A stretch of DNA of 64,000 bases, from positions 115,007,065 to 115,071,064 of the forward strand of contig OX578142.1 in the NCBI GenBank assembly GCA_951213105.1. The letters are read 5' to 3'. Shown here piece by piece: positions 24,820 through 35,753 of this stretch (position 1 is its first letter; each line of letters starts with the position of its first letter). The notes beneath the pieces are model-generated. The model did no database searches and had not been told where the DNA came from. It was given only the letters and a program-made list of their open reading frames with translations. The position numbers were made by a program, and so were the translations under genes. The stretch comes from Amaurobius ferox (taxonomy: Eukaryota; Arthropoda; Arachnida; Araneae; Amaurobiidae).

Positions 24820-25039
24820 ATAATAGCGTATATATCCTAATATTTAAGAATAAACGCTTATTAGTTAGTTAGGTCGTTTCATTATTAGATAGTTTCTTCA
24901 TTTCAGAATATTGTTTTTCGTTACTAAACTGAATCAACTTAAGTTTAAATTAATACCTCTCGATTTATTTCTCGATAATTTACAATGAAACGAAAGCCCT
25001 ACATATGCTTCCAAGAATCATGAAAATGTCTTAATACGG

Positions 25040-25322
25040 CATTTATTTAGCTAGAGTGGATACAAAATCTGCACAGACAGACACACAGATACACAGACAG
25101 ACACACAGATACACAGACAGACACACAGATACACAGACAGACACGCAGATACACAGACAGACACACAGACCGACACACAAGCACACACACAGACGTCACG
25201 CTAAAAATAGTTTTTTCGTATTCTAGAGGTCTGTAGATCCGTCGAAAACTTGAGTTGCGATTTTCGGCATAATTCCAATACTTTCCCTATACATTACCAT
25301 GTATTGCAGGGAAAGAAAAAAT
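25040..25322 (+). mobile_element. Diverged HINE-1-like 3' end with 20-bp minisatellite
   Basis: About 25075-25165 is a tandem array of a 20-bp unit (CACAGACAGACACACAGATA), followed by CAGACGTCACGCTAAAAATA and a degraded hairpin ACTTTCCCTATACATTACCA / TGCAGGGAAAG. The order is as in HINE-1 but the sequence is a distant subfamily. Confidence 0.65.
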
Positions 25323-25370
25323 CTGCTGTGTCCACTGCAGGATTTTCCTTACAGATAACCAAATCTCGAT
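25323..25370 (+). repeat. HINE-1-like 5' end abutting a 3' hairpin
   Basis: AAAAAATCTGCTGTGTCCAC and GGATTTTCCTTACAG follow immediately after the hairpin of the preceding element. This is a head-to-tail junction (3' end joined to 5' end). Confidence 0.55.
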
Positions 25371-25539
25371 TTTGTGGGAAAGGAATACAGATACGATTTT
25401 TATAAAGAAGCTTTAATATGATGGAAAGGGGTTCATTTTCGACTGAACTATTTACCATTTTTAAACTCTTTTGAATATTACGTCCGTGAACTCAGACGGC
25501 GTTTTCTGATAAATCAAAAGTGACATCTCTAGAACCGGA

Positions 25540-25680
25540 AATGATAATCCTTAGTGGTCCGCCTCTCCCTCTGGAAGTTGATGCTGAATCCATATAAGTC
25601 GTTATCTAAGCTCTAAGCTCTGTCTATAGCCAATCTTGAAAAATAGAGGTTACAAGATTTTTTTTAGTAGGAAGTGGACA
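25540..25680. repeat. ~130-bp repeat unit
   Basis: GTTGATGCTGAATCCATATA, a CTCTGTCTATAG run and CAATCTTGAAAAATAGAGGT match the units at 13730-14160 and 26615-26910. Confidence 0.6.
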
Positions 25681-25687
25681 TTTTTAT

Positions 25688-26607
25688 TACTTTCCTTATA
25701 TAAATAATGTATAAGGAAAGTATTGTGACGGGGTCGAAAATTCGAAATCGAGTTTTCGACGGGAGAGCATGTTTCAAGCATCCCTGATCACGAATCAAGC
25801 ATTTTTGAAGTGATGTCTGTGTGTGTGTGTGTGTGTGTGTCAGTGAGTCTGTGGAGACGATAACTGACAAACGAATGGACCGATTCGAACCGAATTTGGT
25901 ACAAAAATCAAAATCCATAAACACTGGAAGCCTGTTGTTTTTATACGCATTCGAATGTTCAGAACCCCCCTAAATTTTTGAATAAAATGTTGAAAAAATC
26001 GTCAAAAAATCAAAACCACTAATAAAGTTACGCAAATAGACATTTCTTATGTAATTTTTCATTAGAAAACGATTGGCATAAATTTTAGAACGCTAACATG
26101 AACGGTTCTCGAGATATTACCCATTTTTCAAAAAAAATATTAAAAAGTCATATAAAATGAAAAAAAAATATTTACTCTTGAGAAACATGTTCACTCTTCA
26201 TATGTAATACCATGGGTTAAATTGGGTGACATCATTCTCGTGGATCTAGCTCGTTCCATTCATGAAAAAATATACTTTGAGTAATACTTTTGTATTTGAA
26301 CGCCAATAGTTATTTATCTGCTGTAAGAACAACTTATTTCTTCGTCCATAACGCTTGGAGAGATTTTGGCGACGAATTTGGCGGAATGTCGCCAACTTGG
26401 CGACTTTTTGAAATGTTGCCAAATGAACGAAAATTTCGCCAAATGGATAAAAATGACGCTAAATCAATGAAAATGACGACTAATTGTCGAAAATTCAATA
26501 ACTTGGAAATAATATTAGTATCTACTGTAAGAAAAACCTATTTTTTTACTGTAAAAGTAGTAAATTCATTACATTATATAAGGAAAGTCATGTGTTGCCC
26601 ACATCAG
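25688..26607 (-). mobile_element. HINE-1 full-length copy
   Basis: The 3' hairpin is at 25688-25724 and the 5' end TCTGATGTGGGCAACACATG at 26607 on the minus strand, with a (GT)n tract and GCCAAATTGA repeats (26345-26480). The frame at 26290-26736 starts inside the element and runs out past its 5' end. Sibling copies do not maintain it, so it is not annotated as a gene. Confidence 0.92.
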
Positions 26608-26614
26608 ATTTTTT

Positions 26615-26910
26615 GTAATCCTCCTTGCACCTTCTGGAATTTAATGCTGAATTTAATGCTGAATTCATATCTGTCCTTATCTAAATTTAATCTATTGCCG
26701 ATATATAGAAATAGATATTTTAAGGGAATATTTTGAACCAGAAGTGGAAAAGAACCGGTAATGGAAGTCATCCCTTTACCTCATTCAAAATTTGATGCTG
26801 AATCCTTATCAGTGATCATTCAAGCTCTATCTATAGCCGCTTTTGAGACATAGATATTTCAAGGAAAATTTTGGCAAAAATATAAATGGCTATTTTTGTG
26901 CCATCAATTC
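26615..26910. repeat. Two to three ~130-bp repeat units
   Basis: GAATTTAATGCTGAATTTAA and TTTGATGCTGAATCCTTATC begin successive units that share CTATCTATAGCC-type and GATATTT(C/T)AAG-type runs. Adjacent to HINE-1, as at 25540. Confidence 0.6.
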
Positions 26911-27390
26911 GAAATTTCTTCTTACTAGATTTAGTCAAAACTTATTAGACTTATTGCTGTTATCGATTAAAATAACCATACTGGCTTTTATGTGACTAGC
27001 TTAATTACTTAAAGAAATATATCACTCCATTTAGAAAAGGAAGATTTCTAATATCTTGAAAAAGTTTTGTTACAACTACAAATCAAAAGTGTCCATTTAG
27101 TTTTGAACTTCAAACTGTCGGCCCTATTCCAGCTAGCCAGAAGATGAGCATAAGTTGACCGTAGCGCTCCAACCAAAATCCAAACCATTTAATTTTGCTT
27201 AAAGGTGTTCATAAATTGTTTAGTCATTTGATAATAGTGATAATTAATTTTTCACATGTTACTCAGCTTTAGATCAAAATGGGCAATGTCTTGAGTTCGA
27301 ATATCGTTCTGTATGTAGTGACATTTGCTTCGAATTAAATTATTGCATATAAAAATGGTATTTTATTGCATTTACACAAACACTCACGCA
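26911..27390. other. Unrecognised AT-rich spacer
   Basis: No supported feature. Confidence 0.5.
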
Positions 27391-27392
27391 TA

Positions 27393-27442
<50 letters not shown>

Positions 27443-27482
27443 AATATATATATGTATATAAATATATATATATATATATAAA

Positions 27483-27528
<46 letters not shown>

Positions 27529-27559
27529 AAAAAAATATATATATATATATATATATATA

Positions 27560-27622
<63 letters not shown>
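27391..27622 (+). repeat. (CA)n(TA)n microsatellite, ~230 bp
   Basis: CA units give way to a long TA tract with rare interruptions. Both strands read as artificial Tyr-Ile frames. Confidence 0.97.
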
Positions 27623-27624
<2 letters not shown>

Positions 27625-28050
27625 AGAAATAATAATAAAAATAATTAATTCAAGCAATCGTGAAATATTAACATCACCATAGAAGCAAAACCACGGCCAT
27701 AATGCCGATAATAGAAAAGATCAGCACCGGCCCAAATTCGAAGATTAAAAAGAATTAAATTCATCTTCAGGTCTGAGTATTTAATTATAATTAAACCAAA
27801 CAAATGCCCGTTTCAGATTGGACTATAGTACATTACTACTATAAATGTCCAAACTCAGACAGCAGACACTAAGAAATGAAAAAATGAAGATAAGAAACAT
27901 TAGGAAAATTTGTATTACCATGTAGCAGGAACCCACGTGTATATGCCATCAACCTCAACAGTATAAAAGAATTCTAGATGCACCGGAATGAGCATGACGA
28001 AATACTACCTAGGAGGCATTCTGTAATTGTAAATGAAATTTCCCATTCTA
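27623..28050. other. Unrecognised spacer
   Basis: No supported feature. Confidence 0.5.
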
Positions 28051-28054
28051 GATC

Positions 28055-28290
28055 ATGTGGCGATTGTGCGTCGCCGGGTCCCGAACCAGGGACCTGATGC
28101 ATTGTAGACCGACATTATAATCACTGAGCAAAAGCTAGCTCCACCTCTGTTCTTATAATTCGGGAACAGGCTCCAAGCATCTTTGATAGATGTCTTTGCT
28201 GCCGCACACTCCCTCCGCTGATGAGGAAATGCCGGGAGGCGTGTCGCCTCGGCGTGACGGACAGTCGTGGTCAACCAGGAAGGGAATGTC
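28055..28290 (-). mobile_element. Possible tRNA-derived SINE
   Basis: On the minus strand CCTGGTTCGGGACCCGGCGA resembles a B box and GCTCAGTGATTATAATGTCG may be a degraded A-box region. The stretch is much richer in GC than its surroundings. I see no sister copy in the window. Confidence 0.4.
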
Positions 28291-28338
28291 AAGGCTTCTA
28301 ACGCACGAAAGTCTGTCAAGGCTTCTAAGCACGAAATA
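28286..28338 (+). repeat. Direct duplication of ~24 bp
   Basis: TGTCAAGGCTTCTAACGCAC is followed by TGTCAAGGCTTCTAAGCAC, each continuing with GAAA. Confidence 0.85.
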
Positions 28339-28844
28339 CCCCAAAAATTGCGTATGGTAACGTTCCGTAAACAATGCCATTCCCTTTCAAATAAAAATTC
28401 CTATATTAAATATATATTGCCGCATCATTTTATGTTTGATTACGTTTCATAACATTTTTTCAATCGAAAAAAAAATAAATGCTGGGGGAAAAAATGAGGA
28501 CCTTCTCCAATACGGTCACCACGAAAATCAAGAGGCATATAGTGTTCTCCAATTAAAATAGTTGTACCAAATGCAATTCGGTTTTATTAATTTTTTCGGA
28601 AGATATCGTGCCAAAGGCATGCATAACAAATAAATATACATCCACTATTGAAAAGAATGGTGGATTCGCATTTAGGTATGATTGAAACGTAAATCCATTA
28701 AAACATATATCAAAACGTAGATCCACCAAAGCGTAGATCTATTAAACGCTCCAAACTTAGATTCATAAAAATCCGAATGTCGTGATTTTGACCCCATTTT
28801 AATACTTTTCTTTTACGCATATTTTGTGTATTAGGTAAAGTAAA

Positions 28845-30222
28845 ACAAGAAAGATCAATCGTGCATAAAACATTGATTATGAAACACTTTCCAACTTCAA
28901 TGCAATTTTATTTAAACATCTCTAAAATGCGATACATTCCTTGGTAATATTTCTAAAATTATGACAATACTTCTTTAATTTATTATATTTGAAAACTTAA
29001 AACTTCCTCTGAAAAAACGAACTTTATTCAAATGACGGCATTGAAATATAAATTGCCTGGTTTAGACATAAATGCGATACATTCATCAGTATTTTTTTTA
29101 AATAATCATAATACTCCAGAAATTTATTATATTTGAAAACTTCATCGAAAACAAATGAACTTTATTCAAATGACGTCGATGAAATACAAATCGCCTGGCT
29201 CTCTCTATAAAAGCAGCATTTCATTCATAAACTTCTTTCTATTTCTTTCATTCATCACAATACTACAATAATTTATTTTATTTAAAAACTGAAAACCATG
29301 GAGGTACAAGTAATTTAACTTATGCTTAAAACTTCATCAAAAAAATCGTCGTTCTCTATGTAATATCAATGAATGTTTCATTCATATCAGTTATATTGCA
29401 GACTCCATGAGCTAAATAATTTTGCGTTTCTTAGTGCAGCAATTCTTATATAACTCATTCTACATTTTTTGGTGTTGACATTCTCCATAAGTGAAAATGA
29501 GGTTTCATTGTAGAAATAATCAAAATTTGATGATCATTTAAACTTAAATATATTGTAATGGCGTTGTTTCAGAATGTAGATGCACAGAATTTAAGCAAAA
29601 ATAAAGCGGTTTTAGGACGGATACAACACTAAATATGAATTAAAAAGAACTTTAAAAATCACGATTTTGACAGAAGATGGATGTCATATTTTATTTTGAA
29701 GTGGTTCACGTCATCTCGCCATATAATGGTCACGCGATGTCTTCATATAAAGGGTGTTATTATTATTTTAATTTTTATTTAAAAAACTACTGAATATATT
29801 GTGCTGAATTTTTTTTATATATTTCATGGGATAATTTAAATATTTTCTAAAACTTTCAAAGCAATTTGTGAATTTTAAATTTGCTTAAAACATGTTTGAA
29901 AAATTAGGTCCGATAGGGTTAAATGTATTTCATTTTTTCAACCTGGATTCAATCCAAAACTAATTGGGTGATATTATTAATTTATATTCCCATAGTTTCC
30001 ACAGACTGTCTGAACAACATACTAAAGTTTCATTTTGATAAAGTCAATTTTACGGCAGCTATCATGCTGACGGACAGACAGACACACAGACAAACAGACT
30101 TCCCGGCCACATATTTAGCTACCGTAAACCCTAGGGTTAGTCGTGTGGTCTGGGTTTTCAACACAGACAAACAGAATAAACAAAGTCATAAACACTTTTC
30201 AACTAGGCTCTAAAGTGTTAAA
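28845..30222 (+). mobile_element. HINE-2 copy E with a small SINE insertion
   Basis: The 5' end is ACAAGAAAGATCAATCGTGC and the 3' hairpin arm AACACTTTTCAACTAGGCTC / TAAAGTGTTAA. More diverged than copies A-D. A 65-bp SINE piece lies in its (CAGA)n tract at 30099-30163. Confidence 0.85.
30099..30163 (-). mobile_element. 65-bp SINE-C 3' fragment with 12-bp target duplication
   Basis: CTTCCCGGCC and GGTCTGGGTTTTCAACA are the diagnostic 3' region of SINE-C (compare 57690-57760). The host sequence CAGACAAACAGA is duplicated exactly at 30087-30098 and 30164-30175. Confidence 0.75.
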
Positions 30223-31040
30223 AATGGTGTAAGCGAGAAATTTTCCTGAAATAAATTTATCGAACAAGTCAAGAAGAAACTAAATAGTTTAGATATGCTA
30301 TTTTAAATCTCGATATCATATAAAAGCTTACACGAAACGGGTTTTTTTTGTCCATAACTAGTAAAATTTCCCTAATTCCCTTCATCTGAAATAATTCATT
30401 TAGAAACCTTTGTAAAAGGCTCGCTCATCATCAACGATATCAACTCAACTTTCAGAAATCGAATATCATATTTAGGTTCGTTTATTTACACATTTATTTT
30501 TGAGCTATTCGTAGATTACAGTAATCGTCATTTATTGTTAAAAAATGTTGTATACGACACGTTTTTTGAAAAACAAATATGCATAGAAGGTTTAAAAGAA
30601 GACTGTTTCATAACTCAATATTTAAAAAAAATATTTCTGAAAAGTATCCGCGCTTGTCAATATGGTCATATCTTCTTCTTCGACCCAGATCAATGTATAC
30701 TTTACCGGGTGAACAAATCTATTCGTGATTAAGCTTTAAAACGTATGAAAAGTGTATTCAGCCATTCTTTTTTCCAATAATTCAATTTTTGTGGTTCGTG
30801 TTCGTTGATTTAGTATTATTTTCTTTTATTTATTTATCCATTCTATAATTGAATTATCCGTTTAAATATTAAGAATCAACTAAGAAATAAAGTTCCATGA
30901 CACAGACCGGGGGGGGGGGTACATGTTTACTATTTTAAAGTACAATTGCAGAAATTCCGTAGCATTGTGGCCTATTTTTTTCATTTTCCTACAACATTTC
31001 TTAACTATAGCATCTCACTCTGACTTAGTTATGTTTGTTT
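30223..31040. other. AT-rich spacer with a G-run at 30909-30918
   Basis: No gene. A run of about ten G residues at 30909 is the only marked feature. Confidence 0.5.
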
Positions 31041-31330
31041 GTTTGTGCGACCCAGACCGTCCGATCTATCAGAAGGTGTTGAAAACCCAGGCCGTTCGAC
31101 TCATCCAAAGGACTTGAGCAACTATTTGAACGGCCGGGAAGCTACCGGGAGGTGTAAGTTATCTAGTTGGACGGCCGGAAAGTGCCACCCAATATAATCG
31201 GAACCCAGTGAGGGCAGCATCCACAGGGACTGTACCCTCCTCCTCCTACCACCAATCTCTCGAAAGTACTTATGGACCCACATATTTAATGTACCCATAC
31301 TTTACGTGAAAACGGGGACAGTTTGGGCCG
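31041..31330 (-). mobile_element. Diverged SINE-C copy
   Basis: It shares CCCAGACCGTCCGA, TGGACGGCCGG, AACCCAGTGAGGGCAGCATC and CCTACCACCAATCTCTC with the copy at 57677-57950 in the same order. An extra GGCCGTTCGACTCATCC / GAACGGCCGGGAAGC piece suggests an internal duplication. The tRNA-like head is eroded. Confidence 0.75.
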
Positions 31331-31947
31331 AGCTTGGAACCGAACAATATGGCCATGCCAGATTTTTTACTAATAAAATCTTCCCGACTCCCTGTATCTC
31401 AAAATTTATTTGAAAGTTTTTGAGAAAAGTTCGCTCAAAAACCTTGCCAACTCGATGCTCGCATTGGGGATTTATTGTTGCAAAGTTCACATTGGGGGAT
31501 CATTTATTGTTGATTGAAAACAAAATAAACTTCCTTCTAAACTTTCTCAAATGATTGAATATGTTATAATGGAAAATTATTGCGGCACTTAAATTGAATT
31601 CTCAAACTAAATCAGTCAGTAGAGAGATATAGTATTAGTTTTTCGACTTAAATCTGAATCTCTAGTGTGTCAATAGAACGTTCGATTTTCTGACGAATGA
31701 TTTGGATCATTAAAGCTATATGCAGAATGAGCCTTGTACTTAAGTCTCTATCTACGCAATCTATCCTAATTTAATCCTTCATTAATCATAATCTTCCAGC
31801 TTGCCTAAGAAGAAAAGAAATATAAAAATGGTTTTCTAAATACTTGGTTGATATTAATGATTCTTTCGGTTTACTCGGGAGGAAAAAAGTTATAAGTAGT
31901 TTCGAAATAAGCAATGGGGTAAATAACTTAGGAACAAAGGACAAAAA

Positions 31948-31984
<37 letters not shown>

Positions 31985-33580
31985 TCTGTCTTTCGATACT
32001 GATTCTTGTTATGGTGAAAAATATTGTATTGTTTATACATGAATTGTTATTTTGCGCGGGGATACGTTGACTGTAAGAAGCCATTTGTTTTCTTAATATT
32101 ACGATTTCGTATCTCAGCTGTTGTTCTTACTTGTTATGTATAACAATAAGATGTTAAGACGCTGCATTTTAGCGTTCGGCATCTTGTCACTAAAGACAGT
32201 TATTGTTAACGGATTTTCTTTAAAATTGGCAGCTTTCGATGGAGGTGGAAGAATCAATATTGTGTAAATAGCAAGCATTCTTTTAAGAAGTTTCCTTCAA
32301 ATTCGTTGGAAATGATATATTGAGAAAGTAGAAATTGTGCATAAATGTATGGTAAGAATCTACGTAGGGCATTTTAATGATTTATTTTTCTACATTTAGA
32401 ATTTATGAAAAACAATATTCTCTTCTTAAAATCAAAAATATTTTGTTAAACACATTAATATTTTGTCTGTGAATGTGATTTTCTTATAAGGGACAAAATA
32501 TTATTTATTATCAAGAATTATCAACGTGTAAAATATGATTCCTATGTAGGATTCCTATGTAGCTATTTAAAAAAATGTGGAAATAGGACAAATAGATTTT
32601 CTAGAACATATTTTTTATTGTTTCGTGTTTTGAGTCGCGATTATGGTTGGTTATGAGTTCATAACATAATTTATTGCATGTAATTAGATAGAAGTCGCTC
32701 ATGATTAAAATAAAAAGTACCATTTTTAAATTCATATAAGTCTTTATATATGTTTGAAAATGTTTCATAAATAACATTATTTTATTTTATATTTTATGCT
32801 AAGCCCAAAGAAATAATTTCATATCCTTTGCACGTTCCAAATACTAGATATATTTCCCCCCAAATTATGAGTTCAGCTATTCTTTTTTAAGCGAAAATAA
32901 ATAAAGTATAATTAGAACTAAGCATAATGATATTTTTTCCTGTTATTTTAGAAATTAAATATACATTGTATATTACTCAAAATGTATCTATTAATAAATT
33001 TTAAAAAATGCTATGACATTTTTTTTCTTCATTTTACTATAAATGATGTAGCTACAACATTTTGCTCATTATTTGCCTCCAACCTACCACAAAACCGCAC
33101 TCTTTAGCTATAGAGATAATAATAAATTATAATTAATGAAATGTTTCACCATAATGCTATGTATACCATAATGCAAGTCACAAAGAAAAGAAAGCCACAA
33201 CCCAAAATTTATAACTTTTGAGTTGTTATAGTTACATTGGGTTAACATTAGTTTGTCAATCAGCAAACATCTATAAAAGGGTGAAGAAATTAAAAAAATG
33301 CAAAGTGAAGAAATTAAACAAAACAGTGTGATTATAACAATAATTTACCAAAATAATATAATTGACGGATATCTCGTGTGATGTCATATATAATTTTATT
33401 AGAAGTTCTGATACATGGGTTTGCTTCCAACTGCGTAATGATTTCTTTTCTTATAATATTCTTACCATATAATTAAAAAATTCTGCATAGCACGTTGAAG
33501 TACATGTTATGTAAAAAAAATTATTATTTGCATATTTGCGAGAGAAATGGAAATAAAAAGTGTTAGATATTTAATATATG
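31331..33580. other. Unrecognised AT-rich region
   Basis: It holds a (TA)n run at 31952-31981 and otherwise no repeat or coding sequence that I can identify. Minus frames over the TA run are artefacts. Confidence 0.5.
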
Positions 33581-33598
33581 TAACAAAAGTGTCAGGTG

Positions 33599-33833
33599 CT
33601 GATGTGGTGACCGAGCGGTCAAAGAGGCAGGCGTTTCCTCGTGATGGCTCGGCTGCCAGATTGCGGGTTCGAGTCCCGCCTGCGGGCATGGATGTTGTAA
33701 TGTCTTATTTGGGGCAGAAGTCAGACTTCTACCTTCGGGTGCCCCGGGTCATTAGACTAAACAGAAGCAGTGCACTCATTCTTCCTTAAATGTAATGTTA
33801 GGGACACGACAACAACAACAACAACAACAACAA
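33599..33833 (+). mobile_element. tRNA-derived SINE (SINE-A), recent insertion
   Basis: The head GTGGTGACCGAGCGGTCAAA and GGGTTCGAGTCCCGCC give A- and B-box matches in a type II (long variable arm) tRNA-like layout. The body includes GGCAGAAGTCAGACTTCTAC and ends in (CAA)n at 33809-33833. A perfect 18-bp target duplication TAACAAAAGTGTCAGGTG flanks it (33581-33598 and 33834-33851). It is a SINE and not a tRNA gene: the tRNA-like part is fused to an unrelated body and a simple tail. Confidence 0.93.
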
Positions 33834-33851
33834 TAACAAAAGTGTCAGGTG

Positions 33852-34144
33852 TCATGGTGTGCCCAGTTTCTATAGCTTTGTCTATACACGTATCTAATAC
33901 CTTTATCTTACTCACGGCTGTTAATTAATATTCTATTGTTAAAATTAAGGTAAAAAATGTTGGAATTCAAAGGATATATTCACTTCTGAAAATAGATTTC
34001 TTCATTTTCTAGGAAATTAAATTTTTTGAGTTGTGCCTGTTTTCTTCGGAATGTGCCATATTGTGCCAATACACCTGTCATGGAATAATCAAATAATTTA
34101 TCACTAAACTACGACATATTACTGATAAACCAGTTTTGAGTTTC
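33852..34144. other. Unrecognised spacer
   Basis: No supported feature. Confidence 0.5.
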
Positions 34145-34255
34145 AATCACAGACTATGTAAAGAGCCTTGCTGCTCCAAGCTGGAATCGAACCATAGATC
34201 TCCGAACTGGCCAGCCAATGCTCTACCGTTGAGCTATTGGGACGAATTTGCCAGC
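34145..34255 (-). mobile_element. tRNA-like SINE (SINE-D)
   Basis: On the minus strand, TCCCAATAGCTCAACGGTAG (A box), TGGTTCGATTCCAGCTTGGA (B box) and GCAGCAAGGCTCTTTACATA. The 3' continuation matches the fragments at 18130 and 18525. Confidence 0.7.
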
Positions 34256-35753
34256 TCTTATAGTCGAAGTGGGCTATGTAGCTACGTTAAGCCTATTTCT
34301 ATTATCACCATTTTTTTTAAATGCACAACGACCTACTTGGGAGATTTCTAAGAATGCATTATCTAATGAATACATTATATGTAATAGTATTTTTGGCAAG
34401 GATATAATATGGTTGTCTTTGTTGGAATATACATTCAAAGCATAGCTATGCAAAGCTCTTGCCTATGCCAACTTGTGACAACTTCAGTATATGAAATCCT
34501 TCCAAAATTTTCGATCCTGTAACCATCTAAGCTCCACCTGACACTCTATCGAATGACAAGTAAAACATTAAAATTAATAATATTATTATTAATTCATAAT
34601 ATTAATAACAATAAATAGAATACATCGATTTTTGGCAATTTTGTGAAAATGTTAAAATTTAATAATAAATATTCCTTATAAAATTTTCTTAGGTATAGAA
34701 AATATAAAAACAAAACTAAAAAATAATTAAAAAAAAATAATTCTCAGGAGTCAGGATGAAGGCTTGCTCTGAGACGAAATCGAACTCCAACCACTTTACC
34801 TCGAGATATAAGCTGTAATGACAATAATCTGAGCTATAAATGCTAATATATTTTTATGGCATATTGAATGTAAAGATTCTTATTAAGATAATATAATTCG
34901 TGTGCTGTGTTAGACACACAAGTTCTTTAACCCTTTACACGCATCACCATTTCTTCAGAAATTTCCGCTTTCGCTCGTGTGGAATATCTTGTTAAATGAG
35001 ACCATTAATTAAATTAGTAAATTCTTGCAAGTAGTGCAACTTATGATTAATTACATATTGATTTTTACCAATTTTTTACAGCTACGTTTAGAGAACAAAT
35101 GATCTTTAAACCTTATCAATCATATCTTACACCGTTTTAATGGATTTAAAACTGTCCTTTATATAAATGATCGTGGGTTTCAAGTATTTACAAATTAAAG
35201 TATTACAGCATTGGCATAGCTTTATTTGATACAGAGTATCAATAATTGAATTTATAAATTTTGATTCACAGGATAACATATAATCAAATATTAAAAAGCA
35301 TAGTAGAGACTTGGGTTGACTGGTGAAGAAGCAGATTTTAGTAGTGCTAATAATTCTGGAGTTTTCAGACAGATGACATTAGCAGGATCAAAGCATGGTT
35401 TGGATTTGTACATGTGCACAAAATTTAATTAAAATGATTAACGCGGACATTGTCTACTTGCGGCATTTGCCTTTTTTTATAAGGCAAAGTAATATTTTGT
35501 CTTTTACAAATTTTTAATAGTTTTTAAAGTGTTTGAGGTATGGTATCATTTAAAGCAAATCGTTGCAAGTTTATCGTAACTTTACAGCTTGGAATAAAAT
35601 AAACCTAAACGTATACGATGAGATTCGTTGAAGCACTCATTTCAAGTTAGTTGGCAAATGCTGTAACTTGTTCCATAAAATTTAAAAGCAATATTGCAAG
35701 TATAAAGAAACTAATATATATATATATATATATATAGGTATATACACCACACT
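34256..35753. other. Unrecognised AT-rich region
   Basis: No gene or named repeat apart from a (TA)n run at 35714-35736 next to the Tc1 element, a typical neighbour for a TA-targeting transposon. Confidence 0.5.

Noticed and set aside
24535..24840. Recurring small frame with a Thr-His run (also at 2805-3050, 11128-11376 and 25664-25924)
   Set aside because: It is the translation of the (CA)n tract and conserved HINE-1 3' sequence. The copies at 20164 and 47279 do not keep it, so there is no sign of coding selection.
25075..25165. CRISPR-like regular repeat
   Set aside because: Units are contiguous with no unique spacers; it is a minisatellite in a eukaryotic element.
26290..26736. 148-codon open frame
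   Set aside because: It starts inside the HINE-1 GCCAAATTGA repeats and runs out past the 5' terminus. Sibling copies carry stops.
27325..27657. Frames of 105-107 codons on both strands
   Set aside because: Pure translation of (CA)n(TA)n microsatellite.
28213..28232. CTGATGAGGAAA as a hammerhead core
   Set aside because: No room for stem II between the core and GAAA, and no flanking stem I pairing.
33605..33690. tRNA gene
   Set aside because: A- and B-box matches are clear but the sequence continues into a SINE body with a (CAA)n tail and target duplication.
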